Shown one piece after another: positions 21,277-33,207 of a stretch of DNA of 64,000 nucleotides (position 1 is the first letter of the stretch; each line of letters starts with the position of its first letter). The position numbers were made by a program, and so were the translations under genes. This stretch comes from Zea mays (taxonomy: Eukaryota; Streptophyta; Magnoliopsida; Poales; Poaceae): NCBI RefSeq assembly GCF_902167145.1, contig NC_050097.1:226443034-226507033 (forward strand). The letters are read 5' to 3'. Below the pieces are notes generated by a model. The model did no database searches. It saw nothing but the letters and a program-made list of their open reading frames with translations, and was not told the DNA's origin.

Positions 21277-23265
21277 GGTGGGCGGTTTGGCCGGGGTTGC
21301 GTTGGGCTGAACCCTTCCGGAGGGTTGTTGGATGCCGCCCCAGATTGGCCCTGCACAGAGAAGAGATAGCATGTGTTATACCAGATGCATTACAAACATC
21401 TAACTACAATTTTGATACTCACAGGAGTGTGGAAGAGAGTAGGGTCAACTGGGGGGAACAATGGAGGTGGCGGAGCGATGCCCTGTGCGGCGCCAAGGCT
21501 CTGCATGTACTGGAACATCTCCGCCATCCTCTGATCAGCCGCCGCCCGCTCCGCCATTATCCTCGCCTCCATCTCTTCTAGTTGGGTCTGTAATGTTACA
21601 AGCCAACGTTATAGTAACTCAAAGACTAGATATATAACTAAAGGAAGGACGAGTTATAGAAGCACTAACCTCGAGTTGCTGTATGCGATGCTGTGAGCTG
21701 TCGTGCCGAGGTCGAATGGCTGGGCTCGAGCCCGTGCTCCTTGCTCTCACCTGAGACAGAGTGGGAGTGGAGGACGAGTCGATTGCCCCGTCGGCAATCC
21801 AGTACCGCCCATGTCTTTTGCCTCCTCCGACCCTCATGAGCACATCGAGGTCGATAGGCTCGGTGCTCGGATCATAGTCTGGGCCATGGACCTCCTGCGC
21901 CATGGCGGTGTAGTCATGGAGGCGGCTGTAGACGGCGGGGTTGGTGTAGGCCTCGGGCTCGTCATCCGGGTTGTAGGTGACGTCGGACGTCGCCTTACCC
22001 TTATGGGCCATAGCATAGGCCGAGAAGGTCGAACAAGGCCTGCCACCATGTGACGCCGACTGCAACGAAAACCAACGAGATAGTTAGAAATAATATCTAA
22101 CTTAGTGCTATATATCTAAATAAAAAAGGTGGCGTACCCATGCTTCGGCATATTGGCCCAGGCTCCGGCTGCCTTGGTGGTGCGAGGGGCATTGCATCTG
22201 CAAACGTCGTTCCCGGCTAGCTGTGTGCGCCTCGTCCCACTCAGCCGAACACCACCTATCCACCATCTGCTCCCAGCACAGAGGATGTGCGGCGCACCAA
22301 TGTGGAATCACCTGCAAAGTAAACACATAAAGTGCATATCAGAAGATAAAATAAAATTCATGCATGCAGTACTGGTACCAAACATGCATGACTTTACCTG
22401 CAGGTACTGCTCCCTGGTCAACGACATGGTTCGGGCTTGAGGTTTGGTCACCTTCTCCCCAAGGACGGAGCCGTGGTAGGTGATGATGGCCTGGATGCGG
22501 GCCTCATAGTGCATGTCCACGACGAGCTTCTTACAGCACGTGGTGGCCACCACATCCGCCCTAGCCTCGTATCCAACATCGCATCTGAAGAAATCCTGCA
22601 TACAAAAACGATGTATCCATACATTATTTCAAGAATTTGCAACGAATGCGACATATTTTATATTATACTAAGACTTACCCACAGCTCTTGCTTGACCCGC
22701 TCCGCCTTGTTATTGAATTCCCTGCCGTCTCGGTCTACTGCATCGGGGGCGACGGCGTAGTGGTCGAAGGTGAAGGCTGGGCCCGTCACTCCGGCGTACT
22801 CCACAAGTCCAGGGAAGTGTTCCCTGCACAGCAGGCCGAGGATGTTGTTGGGGGGGCGACGATGACCCCCAGCATAATCCAAAACCGTCCAAGACCTGTC
22901 CAAGTGATAAATAAAAAGTATTAGTTTATATTATGATTTTGAACACATAATATGAACAAGAATGAAGACCATAAAGTTACATACCTCTCCCCTTCCGGCC
23001 GAATCAACGGCCGTCTGTCCCGAAGTATGGGACGCGGCGGGAGACTCGCGGGGCCTCGCAGGTAGATGCTCCTCGAACTAGAGCCGCCTGAACCCGAGGC
23101 GTCCTGCTGCTGGTCGTCGTCGTCCTGCTGCTGGTCGTCGTCGTCCTGAGGCGCCGCCTGCTGCTGCGCTGCCTGCTCTGCCTCGTGCTGCTGCGCTGCC
23201 TGCTCTGCATCGTCCGCCGTCCTACTCCTCCTCCCCCTCCTCCTCCTCAGGAAACCGCCCACCAT
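21277..23265 (-). CDS. CACTA accessory transposition protein (Transposase_24 / plant En/Spm type), 7 exons
   Basis: Seven exons can be read on the minus strand with GT-AG borders: about 23265-22985, 22896-22680, 22597-22401, 22313-22140, 22060-21671, 21592-21424 and 21352-21275, each joined at a plausible site. Exon 1 encodes an arginine-rich start (MVGGFLRRRRGRRSR) and Q/D-rich repeats. Exons 2-4 carry the recognisable core (FFRCDVGYEARADVVATTC, VIPHWCAAHPLCWEQM) found in grass En/Spm proteins of the Transposase_24 family. The later exons are proline-rich and end RPNRPPP. It is the only apparently complete gene of this CACTA element and by analogy with TnpA would bind the subterminal repeats. 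Exon joins are by eye. Confidence 0.7.
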
Positions 23266-23367
23266 ATTTGTCCAACAACCTGCAATTAAGAGTAAACAAA
23301 TAAGCACATATAAAAAGATGTATTTAAAAACAGGTGCGAAATAAAAAGTCATATAGCATTACATCAA

Positions 23368-23631
23368 TTAAAAATAATCTTCATATGTGTCGGGGTTAGC
23401 CGGATCAAAACTCTCATCATCACTATCAAGCATTTCAATCTCAACACCATCGGAAGATGCAACCTCATCATTGCCTTCAAGGATTACTAAGTCATTATCA
23501 TTTTGCAACAGAAAATTTCGGCAGCACCTCCCCTGCACGGGGAGGTTTCGAAATCCTGCAAATAAAAGTATCAGCACGATGGCTGTCTTCCACGCATAAT
23601 TCAACGGCACGATGGCCGGAAATCCATGCAT
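23368..23631 (-). pseudogene. Short acidic reading frame, possible TNP2 C-terminal remnant
   Basis: The last about 40 codons are acidic (EIEMLDSDDESFDPANPD) and end in a normal stop. They lie upstream of the accessory gene, where CACTA elements often keep the transposase gene. The preceding part is a poor protein and probably intron. Assignment as the tail of a deleted TNP2 is only a guess. Confidence 0.3.
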
Positions 23632-23939
23632 AAAATGATAAGGACATTCAACCTACGCACAAATACCCTCATTCTCCTTCTCATTAAAAATGTGACTGTG
23701 TCTACTTTGATTACATTAATATAAACATGTGTTTGTTCAAATTAAAAGGTGGCGTAAATAATATTGTTTATTAACTAATACCAGTTCGTTATCAACAAAT
23801 GACCAAAACAGTTAAACATGCATATAAATATTTTTGTTTATTAACTAACAAACACGCAACATATAAACATGCATAAATTCATGAACACACATATAAACAC
23901 GCATATGAACACGCATATAAATAATATAAAAACACATAA

Positions 23940-24245
23940 TTTATACCTTCGGTGGCGGGCGGCGAGGCGACGGGGCAACGAGCGAGCGGGTGCGGCGGGG
24001 ACGGCCGCGGGGAGGGGGCGGGCAGACGGCGCACGGCACACGGCCGCGGAGAGCACGACGCACGGCCGAGGAGGGCGCGGCGGGCGGCGCCGCGGGCACG
24101 GCGCACGGCCTCCAAGGCAGACGGCGGGCGGCGCGGCCTCCGCGGCGGCCAGACGGCGGGCGGCGCGGCCTCCAAGGCGGGCAGACGGCGGGCGGCGCGG
24201 CGGCGGACACTACGGCGGCGCGGCGGCGCGGGCAAAGAAAGAGAG
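23940..24245. other. GC-rich block inside the CACTA element
   Basis: About 300 bases built from repeated GGCGGGCGGCGCGG/GACGGCG words, open in several frames at once because of composition. It sits upstream of the accessory gene and could be a promoter or degenerate minisatellite. None of the frames looks real. Confidence 0.5.
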
Positions 24246-24297
24246 AGCGTGAGAGAAGAGAAAGGAGAAAGAAGAACCGGCATAGTTATTTTCCTTC

Positions 24298-24674
24298 TTT
24301 GCCGAGTGCCAGCGATCTGGCACTCGGCAAAGATTTTTTAAAAATTGTAAAATATTCTTTGCCGAGTGCCAGATCGACGGTACTCGGCAAAGAGTTCTTT
24401 GCCGAGTGTCCCCCGTTGCGGCACTCGGCAAAGAGTCTTTACTACTTCTTTGCCGAGTGCCCCCAGTAGCGGCACTCGGCAAAGAGTCTTTACTACATCT
24501 TTGCCGAGTGTCCCCCGTTGCGGCACTCGGCAAAGAGTCTTTACTACTTCTTTGCCGAGTGCCCCCAGTAGCGGCACTCGGCAAAGAGTCTTTACTACAT
24601 CTTTGCCGAGTGCCACACATCTAGCACTCGGCAAAGCCCTCTTTGCCGAGTGTCATCGCCAGACACTCGGCAAA
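24298..24674. repeat. Internal block of CACTA subterminal motif with 51-bp tandem units
   Basis: CTTTGCCGAGTG/CACTCGGCAAAG pairs in tandem; at about 24397-24600 four 51-bp units alternate between two types (CCCCGTTGCGG and CCCCAGTAGCGG cores), i.e. a 102-bp dimer twice. The block mirrors 35150-35515 across the long inverted repeat. Confidence 0.85.
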
Positions 24675-25006
24675 GTGTATTTTCATTTTTTTTATTTTGT
24701 CTCCCAAACTTTTTGTGGTATGTTCCTACACTATGTAGACCTACATGTATCATTTGTGGACAATTATAACATAGTTTCCATAGTTAGTAGATTTAGTTCG
24801 TTTATTTGAATTTCTTCGGAAAATTCAAATTTGAACTGCAGGTCACTCGAAACTTGGAAAACTGTGCATGAAAAAATGATATTCATGTTACTTAGCATAA
24901 GTTACGACCGATTGCAGAAGCGTACCGGAAACTTCTAGCAACATGCTCACTAAACATGGCCGTGAACTTGGCATCCACATGTTTAAAAATTGTATAAAAC
25001 ACAAAC
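24675..25006 (+). repeat. 461-bp inverted repeat, left arm, outer part
   Basis: These 332 bases are the inverted copy of about 34818-35149, with few mismatches by eye. The arm is interrupted at 25007 by the Sirevirus and resumes at 34549. Confidence 0.9.
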
Positions 25007-26341
25007 TGATAGTCGCCTAGAGGGGGGGGTGAATAGGGCGAAACTGAAATTTACAAATATAAACACAACTACAAGCCGGGTTAGCGTTAGAAATATAAAT
25101 GAGTCCGAGAGAGAGGGCGCAAAACAAATCCCAAGCGAATAAGCAAGAGAGACACGGAGATTTGTTTTACCGAGGTTCGGTTCTTGCAAACCTACTCCCC
25201 GTTGAGGAGGCCACAAAGGCCGGGTCTCTTTCAACCCTTCCCTCTCTCAAACGGTCCCTCGGACCGAGTGAGCTTCTCTTCTCAAATCAAAGCCGGGAAC
25301 AAAACTTCCCCGCAAGGGCCACCACACAATTGGTGCCTCTTGCCTTGATTACAATGGAGTTGTGATCTCAAGAACAAGTGAGAAAGAAAAGAAGCAATCC
25401 AAGCGCAAGAGCTCAAATGAACACGGCAAATCACTCTCACTAGTCACTAGGGCTTTGTGTGGAATTGGAGAGGATTTGATCTCTTTAGTGTGTCTAGAAT
25501 TGAATGCTAGAGCTCTTGTAGTAGTTGAGAAGTGGAAAACTTGGATGGCAATGAATGTGGGGTGGTTGGGGTATTTATAGCCCCAACCACCAAAAGTGAC
25601 CGTTGCTGGCAGCCTCTGTTCGATGGCGCACCGGACAGTCCGGTGCACACCGGACAGTCCGGTGCCTCTGCCACGTCACCATTGCCGTTGGATTCTGACC
25701 GTTGAAGCTTCTGACTTGTGGGCCTGCCGAGGTGTCCGGTGCACACCGGACATGCACTGTTTGATGTCCGGTGCACCGGTATGGGCAGCCCTGACGTCTG
25801 CGCGCGCTGCGCGCGCATTTAATGCTCCGCAGGGAGCCGTTGGCGCCGCAGAGAGCCGTTGCTCCGCTGGCACACCGGACAGTCCGGTGCACACCGGACA
25901 GTCCGGTGAATTATAGCGGAGCGGCTGTCGTGAAAACCCGAGGATGACGAGTTCCGGAGGCCACGGTTCGTTGGCGCACCGGACATGTCCGGTGCACACC
26001 GGACAGTCCGGTGAATTATAGCGCGCCGGCCTCCGCGAATTCCCGAGGGCGAAGGGTTGAAGTCGAAGTCCTCTGGCGAAGGGTAGAAAACGAAGTCTAC
26101 GGGCGCACCGGACACTGTCCGGTGCACACCGGACAGTCCGGTGCCTCCAGCCAGAGGTGCCCTCGGTTGCCTTATTGCTCCTTTGTTGAATCCAACACTT
26201 GGTCTTTTTATTGGCTAGATGTGAACCTTTTGCACCTGTATAACTTATACACTAGAGCAAACTAGTCAGTCCAATATTTGTGTTGGGCAATTCAACCACC
26301 AAAATTATTTAGGAACTAGGTGTAAGCCTAATTCCCTTTCA
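25007..26341 (-). repeat. Opie-type Sirevirus 3' LTR (left copy)
   Basis: It begins TGATAGTCGCCTAGAGG on the plus strand and ends CCCTTTCA. At about 25625-26145 it contains the palindrome CACCGGACAGTCCGGTG and related copies. Confidence 0.95.
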
Positions 26342-27212
26342 ATCTCCCCCTTTTTGGTGATTGATGCCAACACAAACCAAAGCAAATATAGAAGTGCATA
26401 ATTGAACTAGTTTACATAATGTAAGTGCAAAGGTTACTTGGAATTGAGCCAATATAAATACTCATATGATGCGCATGGATTGTTTTCTTTGTTTTTGACA
26501 TATTGGACCACATTTGCACCAAGGGTTTTGTTTTTGCAAATTCTTTTCAAAGTCATTTTGCAAGATAGTCAAGGGTAAATGAATGAGATTTGCAAAGCAT
26601 TTTCAAGTTTTGAAATTTTCTCCCTTTGTCCAAATGCTTTTCCTTTGACTAAACAAAGCTCCCCCTCAAATAAAGTCTCAAGAGGGTTTTAAGATATCAA
26701 GTTTGAAAATACTACTTGCTCCCCCTTTAGAACACAAAGAGATACCAATTTTGAAATTTATCAATTGAAAAAATCATCAAATTTTTAAGATTAGGGTGGT
26801 GCGGTCCTTTTGCTTTGGGCTCATACTTTCTCCCCCTTTGGCATGAATCGCCAAAAACGGATACTTTGAGTGAGATATAAGCCCTTGAAGTAATTTCTTC
26901 CCCTTTGGTCATAAGTAAATGAGTTAAGATTATACCAAAGACGAAATCCGGTCCTTTTGCTTTTGAGCTTTTACTCTCTCCTCCAAGGATGAAGTCCTTT
27001 TCTTTGATGCTCATTTCTCCCCAAGGAATAGAGAGTTGCTCGGAGTGATGGCGAAGCATGAGTTACGGAGTGGAAGCCTTTGTCTTCGCCGAAGACTCCA
27101 ATTCCCTTTCAATATACCTATGACTTGGTTTGAAATAGACTTGAAAACCCATTAGTCATAGCATATAAAGGAGATATGATCAAAGGTATTCAAATGAGCT
27201 ATGTGTGCAAGC
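26342..27212 (-). other. Sirevirus 3' untranslated region with multiple purine tracts
   Basis: Between the pol stop and the 3' LTR there is no gene. CTCCCCCTTT-type tracts (purine tracts on the minus strand) occur near 26344, 26660, 26712 and 26831; the one at 26342 abuts the LTR and is the likely plus-strand primer. Confidence 0.8.
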
Positions 27213-30200
27213 TTAGCAAAAGAAATTTCTAGAATCAAGAATATTGAGCTCATGCCTAAGTCTGGTAAAAGATTGTTCGTCAAGTGGCTTGGTAAAGATA
27301 TCGGCTAATTGATCTTTAGTATTAATGTAAGAAATCTCGATATCCCCCTTTTGTTGGTGATCCCTAAGAAAATGATATCGAATGGCTATGTGCTTAGTGC
27401 GGCTATGCTCGACGGGATTGTCGGCCATTTTAATTGCACTCTCATTATCACATAGCAAAGGGACTTTGGTTAATTTGTAACCGTAGTCCCGCAGGGTTTG
27501 CCTCATCCAAAGCAATTGCGCGCAACAATGTCCTGCGGCAATGTACTCGGCTTCGGCGGTGGAAAGAGCGACCGAATTTTGCTTCTTTGAAGCCCAAGAC
27601 ACCAAGGATCTTCCCAAGAACTGGCAAGTCCCCGATGTGCTCTTCCTATTGATTTTGCACCCCGCCCAATCGGCATCCGAATAACCAAGTAAATCAAATG
27701 TGGATCCCCGAGGGTACCAAAGCCCAAACTTAGGGGTATAAGCCAAATATCTCAAGATTCGTTTTACGGCCGTAAGGTGGGATTCCTTAGGGTCGGATTG
27801 GAATCTTGCACACATGCAAACGGAAAGCATAATGTCCGGTCGAGATGCACATAAATAAAGCAATGAACCAATCATCGACCGGTATACCTTTTGATCCACG
27901 GACTTACCTCCCGTGTCGAGGTCGAGATGCCCATTAGTTCCCATGGGTGTCTTGATGGGTTTGGCATCCTTCATCCCAAACTTAGCAAGAATGTCTTGAG
28001 TGTACTTCGTTTGGCTAATGAAGGTGCCCTCTTGGAGTTGCTTGACTTGGAATCCTAGAAAATACTTCAACTCCCCCATCATCGACATCTCGAATTTCTG
28101 TGTCATGATCCTACTAAACTCTTCACATGTAGACTCGTTAGTAGACCCAAATATAATATCATCAACATAAATTTGGCATACAAACAAGTCATTTTCAAGA
28201 GTTTTAGTAAAGAGTGTAGGATCGGCCTTGCCGACTTTGAAGCCATTAGCAATAAGGAAATCTCTAAGGCATTCATACCATGCTCTTGGGGCTTGCTTGA
28301 GCCCATAAAGCGCCTTAGAGAGCCTATAGACATGATTAGGATACTCACTGTCTTCAAAGCCGGGAGGTTGCTCAACATAGACCTCTTCCTTGATCGGTCC
28401 ATTGAGGAAGGCACTTTTCACGTCCATTTGATAGAGCTTAAAGCCATGGTAAGTAGCATAGGCCAATAATATGCGAATTGACTCAAGCCTAGCTACGGGT
28501 GCATAGGTTTCACCGAAATCCAAACCTTCGACTTGTGAATACCCTTTGGCTACGAGTCGAGCTTTGTTCCTTGTCACCACACCATGCTCATCTTGCTTGT
28601 TGCGGAAGACCCATTTGGTTCCTACAACATTTTGGTTAGGACGTGGAACTAAATGCCAGACCTCATTCCTCGTGAAATTGTTGAGCTCCTCTTGCATCGC
28701 CACCACCCAATCCGAATCTTGGAGAGCTTCCTCTACCCTGTGTGGCTCAATAGAGGAAACAAAAGAGTAATGTTCACAAAAATGAGCAACCCGAGATCGA
28801 GTAGTTACCCCCTTATGAATGTCGCCGAGGATGGTGTCGACGGGGTGATCTCGTTGGATTGCTTGGTGGACTCTTGGGTGTGGCGGTCTTTGTTCTTCCT
28901 CATCCTCCTTTTCTTGATCATTTGTATCTCCCCCTTGATCATTGCTATCATCTTGAGGTGGCTCGTCTTCTTGATTTTGCTCTTCATCATTTTGAGCCTC
29001 ATCCTCATTTTGAGTTGGTGGAGATGCTTGCATGGAGGAGGATGGTTGATCTTGTGTACTTGGAGGCTCTTCGGATTCCTTAGGACACACATCCCCGATG
29101 GACATGTTCCTTAGCGCGATGCATGGAGCCTGTTCTTCACCTATCTCATCAAGATCAACTTGCTCTACTTGAGAGCCGTTAGTTTCATCAAACACAACGT
29201 CACAAGAGACTTCAACTAGTCCAGTGGACTTGTTAAAGACCCTATATGCCCTTGTGTTTGAGTCATAACCAAGTAAAAAGCCTTCTACAGTTTTAGGAGC
29301 AAATTTAGATTTTCTACCTCTTTTAATAAGAATGAAGCATTTGCTACCAAAAACTCTAAAATATGAAATGTTGGGCTTTTTACCGGTTAGGAGTTCATAT
29401 GATGTCTTCTTGAGGATTCGGTGAAGATATAACCGGTTGATGGCGTAGCAGGCGGTGTTGACCGCTTCGGCCCAAAACCGGTCCGGTGTCTTGTACTCAT
29501 CAAGCATGGTTCTTGCCATGTCCAATAGAGTTCGATTCTTCCTCTCCACTACACCATTTTGTTGTGGCGTGTAGGGAGAGGAGAACTCATGCTTGATGCC
29601 CTCCTCCTCAAGGAAGCCTTCAATTTGAGAGTTCTTGAACTCCGTCCCGTTGTCGCTTCTTATTTTCTTGATCCTTAAGCCGAACTCATTTTGAGCTCGT
29701 CTCAAGAATCCCTTTAAGGTCTCTTGGGTTTGAGATTTTTCCTGTAAAAAGAATACCCAAGTGAAGCGAGAATAATCATCCACAATAACAAGACAATACT
29801 TACTCCCGCCGATGCTTATGTAAGCAATCGGGCCGAATAGATCCATGTGGAGTAGCTCAAGCGGCCTGTCGGTCGTCATGATGTTCTTGTGTGGGTGATG
29901 GACTCCAACTTGCTTCCCTGCCTGGCATGCGCTACAAATCCTGTCTTTCTCAAAATGAACATTTGTTAATCCTAAAATGTGCTCTCCCTTTAGAAGCTTA
30001 TGAAGATTCTTCATCCCAACATGGGCTAGTCGACGATGCCAGAGCCAACCCATGTTAGTCTTAGCAATTAAGCAAGTGTCGAGTTCAGCTCTATCAAAAT
30101 CTACCAAGTATAGCTGACCCTCTAACACTCCCTTAAATGCTATTGAATCATCACTTCTTCTAAAGACAGTGACACCAACATCAGTGAATAGACAGTTGTA

Positions 30201-30404
30201 GCCCATTTGACATAATTGAGAAACGGAAAGCAAGTTGTAATCTAAGGAATCTACAAGAAAAACATTGGAAATGGAATGGTCAGGAGATATAGCAATTTTA
30301 CCAAGACCTTTGACCAAACCTTGATTTCCATCCCCGAATGTGATAGCTCGTTGGGGATCTTGGTTTTTTTCATATGAGGAGAACATCCTTTTCTCCCCTG
30401 TCAT
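27213..30404 (-). CDS. Sirevirus Pol (protease-integrase-RT-RNase H)
   Basis: The 1063-codon frame begins at ATG 30404, but the open frame extends to a TAG at 30459-30461, and the protease site ([10 protein letters not shown]) lies just upstream of that ATG, so the real product starts earlier, by frameshift, readthrough or splicing. In order: integrase zinc finger ([13 protein letters not shown] to CSACQAGK), integrase core ([32 protein letters not shown]), an acidic linker, reverse transcriptase ([20 protein letters not shown]) and RNase H ([11 protein letters not shown]). No internal stop or shift is seen. Confidence 0.93.
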   Translation of the reverse strand: MTGEKRMFSSYEKNQDPQRAITFGDGNQGLVKGLGKIAISPDHSISNVFLVDSLDYNLLSVSQLCQMGYNCLFTDVGVTVFRRSDDSIAFKGVLEGQLYLVDFDRAELDTCLIAKTNMGWLWHRRLAHVGMKNLHKLLKGEHILGLTNVHFEKDRICSACQAGKQVGVHHPHKNIMTTDRPLELLHMDLFGPIAYISIGGSKYCLVIVDDYSRFTWVFFLQEKSQTQETLKGFLRRAQNEFGLRIKKIRSDNGTEFKNSQIEGFLEEEGIKHEFSSPYTPQQNGVVERKNRTLLDMARTMLDEYKTPDRFWAEAVNTACYAINRLYLHRILKKTSYELLTGKKPNISYFRVFGSKCFILIKRGRKSKFAPKTVEGFLLGYDSNTRAYRVFNKSTGLVEVSCDVVFDETNGSQVEQVDLDEIGEEQAPCIALRNMSIGDVCPKESEEPPSTQDQPSSSMQASPPTQNEDEAQNDEEQNQEDEPPQDDSNDQGGDTNDQEKEDEEEQRPPHPRVHQAIQRDHPVDTILGDIHKGVTTRSRVAHFCEHYSFVSSIEPHRVEEALQDSDWVVAMQEELNNFTRNEVWHLVPRPNQNVVGTKWVFRNKQDEHGVVTRNKARLVAKGYSQVEGLDFGETYAPVARLESIRILLAYATYHGFKLYQMDVKSAFLNGPIKEEVYVEQPPGFEDSEYPNHVYRLSKALYGLKQAPRAWYECLRDFLIANGFKVGKADPTLFTKTLENDLFVCQIYVDDIIFGSTNESTCEEFSRIMTQKFEMSMMGELKYFLGFQVKQLQEGTFISQTKYTQDILAKFGMKDAKPIKTPMGTNGHLDLDTGGKSVDQKVYRSMIGSLLYLCASRPDIMLSVCMCARFQSDPKESHLTAVKRILRYLAYTPKFGLWYPRGSTFDLLGYSDADWAGCKINRKSTSGTCQFLGRSLVSWASKKQNSVALSTAEAEYIAAGHCCAQLLWMRQTLRDYGYKLTKVPLLCDNESAIKMADNPVEHSRTKHIAIRYHFLRDHQQKGDIEISYINTKDQLADIFTKPLDEQSFTRLRHELNILDSRNFFC

Positions 30405-30471
30405 GTGGTTTGTGCACCCGCTATCGAGTATCCAACTTGAGCCCCCGGATGCATAAACCTACAAAACAATT

Positions 30472-33159
30472 TTAGTTCTTGACTTTAGGTACCCAAACGG
30501 TTTTGGGTCCTTTGGCATTAGAAACAAGAACTTTGGGTACCCAAACACAAGTCTTGGAGCCCTTGTGTTTGCCCCCAACAAATTTGGCAACTACCTTGCC
30601 GGATTTGCTAGTAAGCACATAAGATGCATCAAAAGTTTTAAATGAAATGGCATGATCATTTGATGCATTAGGAATTTTCTTCTTAGGCAACTTAGCATGG
30701 GTTGGTTGCCTAGAACTAGATGTCTCACCCTTATACATAAAAGCATGATTAGGGCCAGAGTGAGACTTCCTAGAATGAATCTTCCTAATTTTGCTCTCAG
30801 GATAGCCGGCAGGGTATAAAATGTAACCCTCGTTATCCTGAGGCATGGGAGCTTTGCCCTTAACAAAGTTAGACAAGTTCTTAGGAGGGGCATTAAGTTT
30901 GACATTGTCTCCCCTTTGGAAGCCAATGCCATCCTTGATGCCAGGGCGTCTCCCATTATAAAGCATGCTACGAGCAAATTTAAATTTCTCATTTTCTAAG
31001 TTGTGCTCGGCAATTTTAGCATCTAGTTTAGCTATATGATCATTTTGTTGCTTAATTAAAATCATGTGATCATGAATAGCATCAATATCAACATTTCTAC
31101 ATCTAGTACAAATAGATACATGCTCAACAATAGATGTAGAGGGTTTGCAAGATTTTAATTCTACAACCTTAGCATGCAGCATATCATTTTTAGTTCTAAG
31201 GTCAGAAATTGTAATATTGCAAACATCTAGTTCTTTAGCCTTAGTAATCAACTTTTCATTTTCTACTCTAAGGCTAGCAAGAGAAATGTTCAATTCTTCA
31301 ATCCTAGCAAGCAAATCATCATTATTATCTCTAGGAGTGGAAATTGAAACATCACAAACATGAGAATCAACCTTAGCATTTAAAATAGCATTTTCATTCC
31401 TAAGGTTGTCAATTATTTCACGGCAAGTGCTTAGCTCACTAGATAATTTTTCACATTTTTCTACTTCTAGAGCATAAGCCTTTTTAACCTTAACATGTTT
31501 TTTGTTTTCTTTAATTAGACAATCCTCTTGGGAATCCAAAAGGTCGTCCTTTTCATGAATAGCACTAACCAATTCATTCAATTTTTCTTTTTGAGCTATG
31601 TTAAGGTTGGCAAAAAGGGAACGCAAATTATCTTCCTCATCACTAGCATTGTCATCACTAGAGGATTCATATTTAGTGGAGGATTTAGATTTAACCTTCT
31701 TTTTGCCGTCCTTTGCCATGAGGCACTTGTGGCCGACGTTGGGGAAGAGGAGTCCCTTGGTGACGGCGATGTTGGCGGCGTCCTCGTCGTCGGAGGAGTC
31801 GCTTGAGCTCTCGTCGGAGTCCCACTCGCGACAAACATGGGCATCGCCGCCCTTCTTCTTGTAATACCTCTTCTTTTCCTTTCGTCTCCCCTTCTTGTCG
31901 TCACCTCGATCACTGTCACTAGATATAGGACATTTAGCAATAAAATGACCGGGCTTACCACACTTGTAGCAAACTTTCTTGGAGCGGGACTTGTAGTCTT
32001 TCCCCCTCCTTTGTTTGAGGATTTGGCGGAAGCTCTTGATGACGAGCGCCATTTCCTCATTGTCGAGCTTGGAGGCGTCGATTGGTTGTCGACTTGGTGT
32101 AGCCTCCTCCTTCTTCTCCTCCGTTGCCTTGAATGCAACGGGTTGGGCTTCGGATGAGTCGCCAAGCTCGTTGATTTTCCTCGAGCCTTCTATCATGCAC
32201 TCAAAACTTACAAAATGCCCGATAACTTCCTCGGGGGTCATTTTAGTATATCTAGGATTACCACGAATCAATTGAACTTGAGTGGGATTAAGAAAAATGA
32301 GAGATCTTAAAATAACATTTACCACTTCGTGATCGTCCCACTTCTTGCTCCCGAGGTTGCGCACTTGGTTCACCAAAGTCTTGAGCCGGTTGTACATGTG
32401 TTGTGGCTCCTCTCCTTTGTGAAGCCGGAACCGACCGAGCTCCCCCTCGATCGTTTCCCGCTTGGTGATCTTGGTGAGCTCGTCTCCCTCGTGCGCGGTT
32501 TTGAGTACATCCCAAATCTCCTTGGCGCTCTTTAACCCTTGTACTTTGTTATACTCCTCTCTACTTAGAGAGGCGAGGAGTATTGTTGTTGCTTGAGAGT
32601 TGAAGTGCTCGATTTGGGCCACTTCATCCTCATCATAGTCCTCATCCCCTACGGATGGTACCTGCGCGCCAAACTCAACAACATCCCATATGCTTTTGTG
32701 GAGCGAGGTTAGATGAAATCGCATTAAATCGCTCCACCTAGCGTAATCTTCACCATCAAATGTTGGTGGTTTGCCTAATGGGACGGAAAGTAAAGGTGTA
32801 TGTTTGGAAATGCGAGGGTAACGTAGGGGGATCTTACTATACTTCTTGCGCTCTTGGCGCTTAGAAGTGACGGAGGGCGCATCGGAGTCGGAGGTCGATG
32901 TTGATGAAGTGTCGGTCTCGTAGTAGACCACCTTCCTCATCCTCTTGTGCTTGTCGCCTTTCCGATGCGGTTTGTGGGAAGAAGATTTTTCCTTCTTCTC
33001 TTTGTGATGAGAAGAAGATTTCTTCTCCTTCCCTTTGTTGGAGGAGCTCTTCTTCTTCTCCCTCCTTTTGGTGCGGGACTCTTCCGATGAAGTGCTCCCG
33101 TGGCTTGTAGTGGGCTTTTCGCCGGTCTCCATCTCCTTCTTGGCGTGATCTCCCGACAT
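30472..33159 (-). CDS. Sirevirus Gag (about 895 aa)
   Basis: The structural protein starts at ATG 33159 (a GTG precedes it) with a highly basic, serine/lysine-rich N-terminus. A copia Gag (UBN2-like) domain follows from about residue 130 (FDGEDYARWSDLMRFHL). A single CCHC zinc knuckle (CYKCGKPGHFIAKC) is next, then an acidic serine patch, a long coiled-coil-like stretch, and a basic C-terminus ending PKVKN. It ends TAA at 30472; pol is in the +1 frame 13 bases further on. Sirevirus Gags are unusually long, as here. Confidence 0.9.
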   Translation of the reverse strand: MSGDHAKKEMETGEKPTTSHGSTSSEESRTKRREKKKSSSNKGKEKKSSSHHKEKKEKSSSHKPHRKGDKHKRMRKVVYYETDTSSTSTSDSDAPSVTSKRQERKKYSKIPLRYPRISKHTPLLSVPLGKPPTFDGEDYARWSDLMRFHLTSLHKSIWDVVEFGAQVPSVGDEDYDEDEVAQIEHFNSQATTILLASLSREEYNKVQGLKSAKEIWDVLKTAHEGDELTKITKRETIEGELGRFRLHKGEEPQHMYNRLKTLVNQVRNLGSKKWDDHEVVNVILRSLIFLNPTQVQLIRGNPRYTKMTPEEVIGHFVSFECMIEGSRKINELGDSSEAQPVAFKATEEKKEEATPSRQPIDASKLDNEEMALVIKSFRQILKQRRGKDYKSRSKKVCYKCGKPGHFIAKCPISSDSDRGDDKKGRRKEKKRYYKKKGGDAHVCREWDSDESSSDSSDDEDAANIAVTKGLLFPNVGHKCLMAKDGKKKVKSKSSTKYESSSDDNASDEEDNLRSLFANLNIAQKEKLNELVSAIHEKDDLLDSQEDCLIKENKKHVKVKKAYALEVEKCEKLSSELSTCREIIDNLRNENAILNAKVDSHVCDVSISTPRDNNDDLLARIEELNISLASLRVENEKLITKAKELDVCNITISDLRTKNDMLHAKVVELKSCKPSTSIVEHVSICTRCRNVDIDAIHDHMILIKQQNDHIAKLDAKIAEHNLENEKFKFARSMLYNGRRPGIKDGIGFQRGDNVKLNAPPKNLSNFVKGKAPMPQDNEGYILYPAGYPESKIRKIHSRKSHSGPNHAFMYKGETSSSRQPTHAKLPKKKIPNASNDHAISFKTFDASYVLTSKSGKVVAKFVGGKHKGSKTCVWVPKVLVSNAKGPKTVWVPKVKN

Positions 33160-33191
33160 CACTTCGAGCGGTTAGGCTCTAATGAAGCACC

Positions 33192-33205
33192 GGGCTCTGA
33201 TACCA
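33192..33205 (-). other. Primer-binding site (initiator tRNA-Met type)
   Basis: On the minus strand TGGTATCAGAGCCC follows the 5' LTR after two bases, a canonical plant copia site. Confidence 0.92.
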
Positions 33206-33207
33206 AT

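Noticed and set aside
23879..24469. Several overlapping 90-159 codon frames on both strands
   Set aside because: All lie in a GC-rich block or in tandem subterminal motif; the repeated peptides derive from the DNA repeat.
20440..24674. CRISPR array or other spaced-repeat defence locus
   Set aside because: The short repeats occur in both orientations next to CACTA termini in a plant genome; they are transposase-binding-type subterminal repeats.
25507..26127. Cysteine-rich frames (repeated HRTVRCAPD peptides) in the Sirevirus LTRs
   Set aside because: They come from the CACCGGACAGTCCGGTG palindromes and occur identically in both LTRs.
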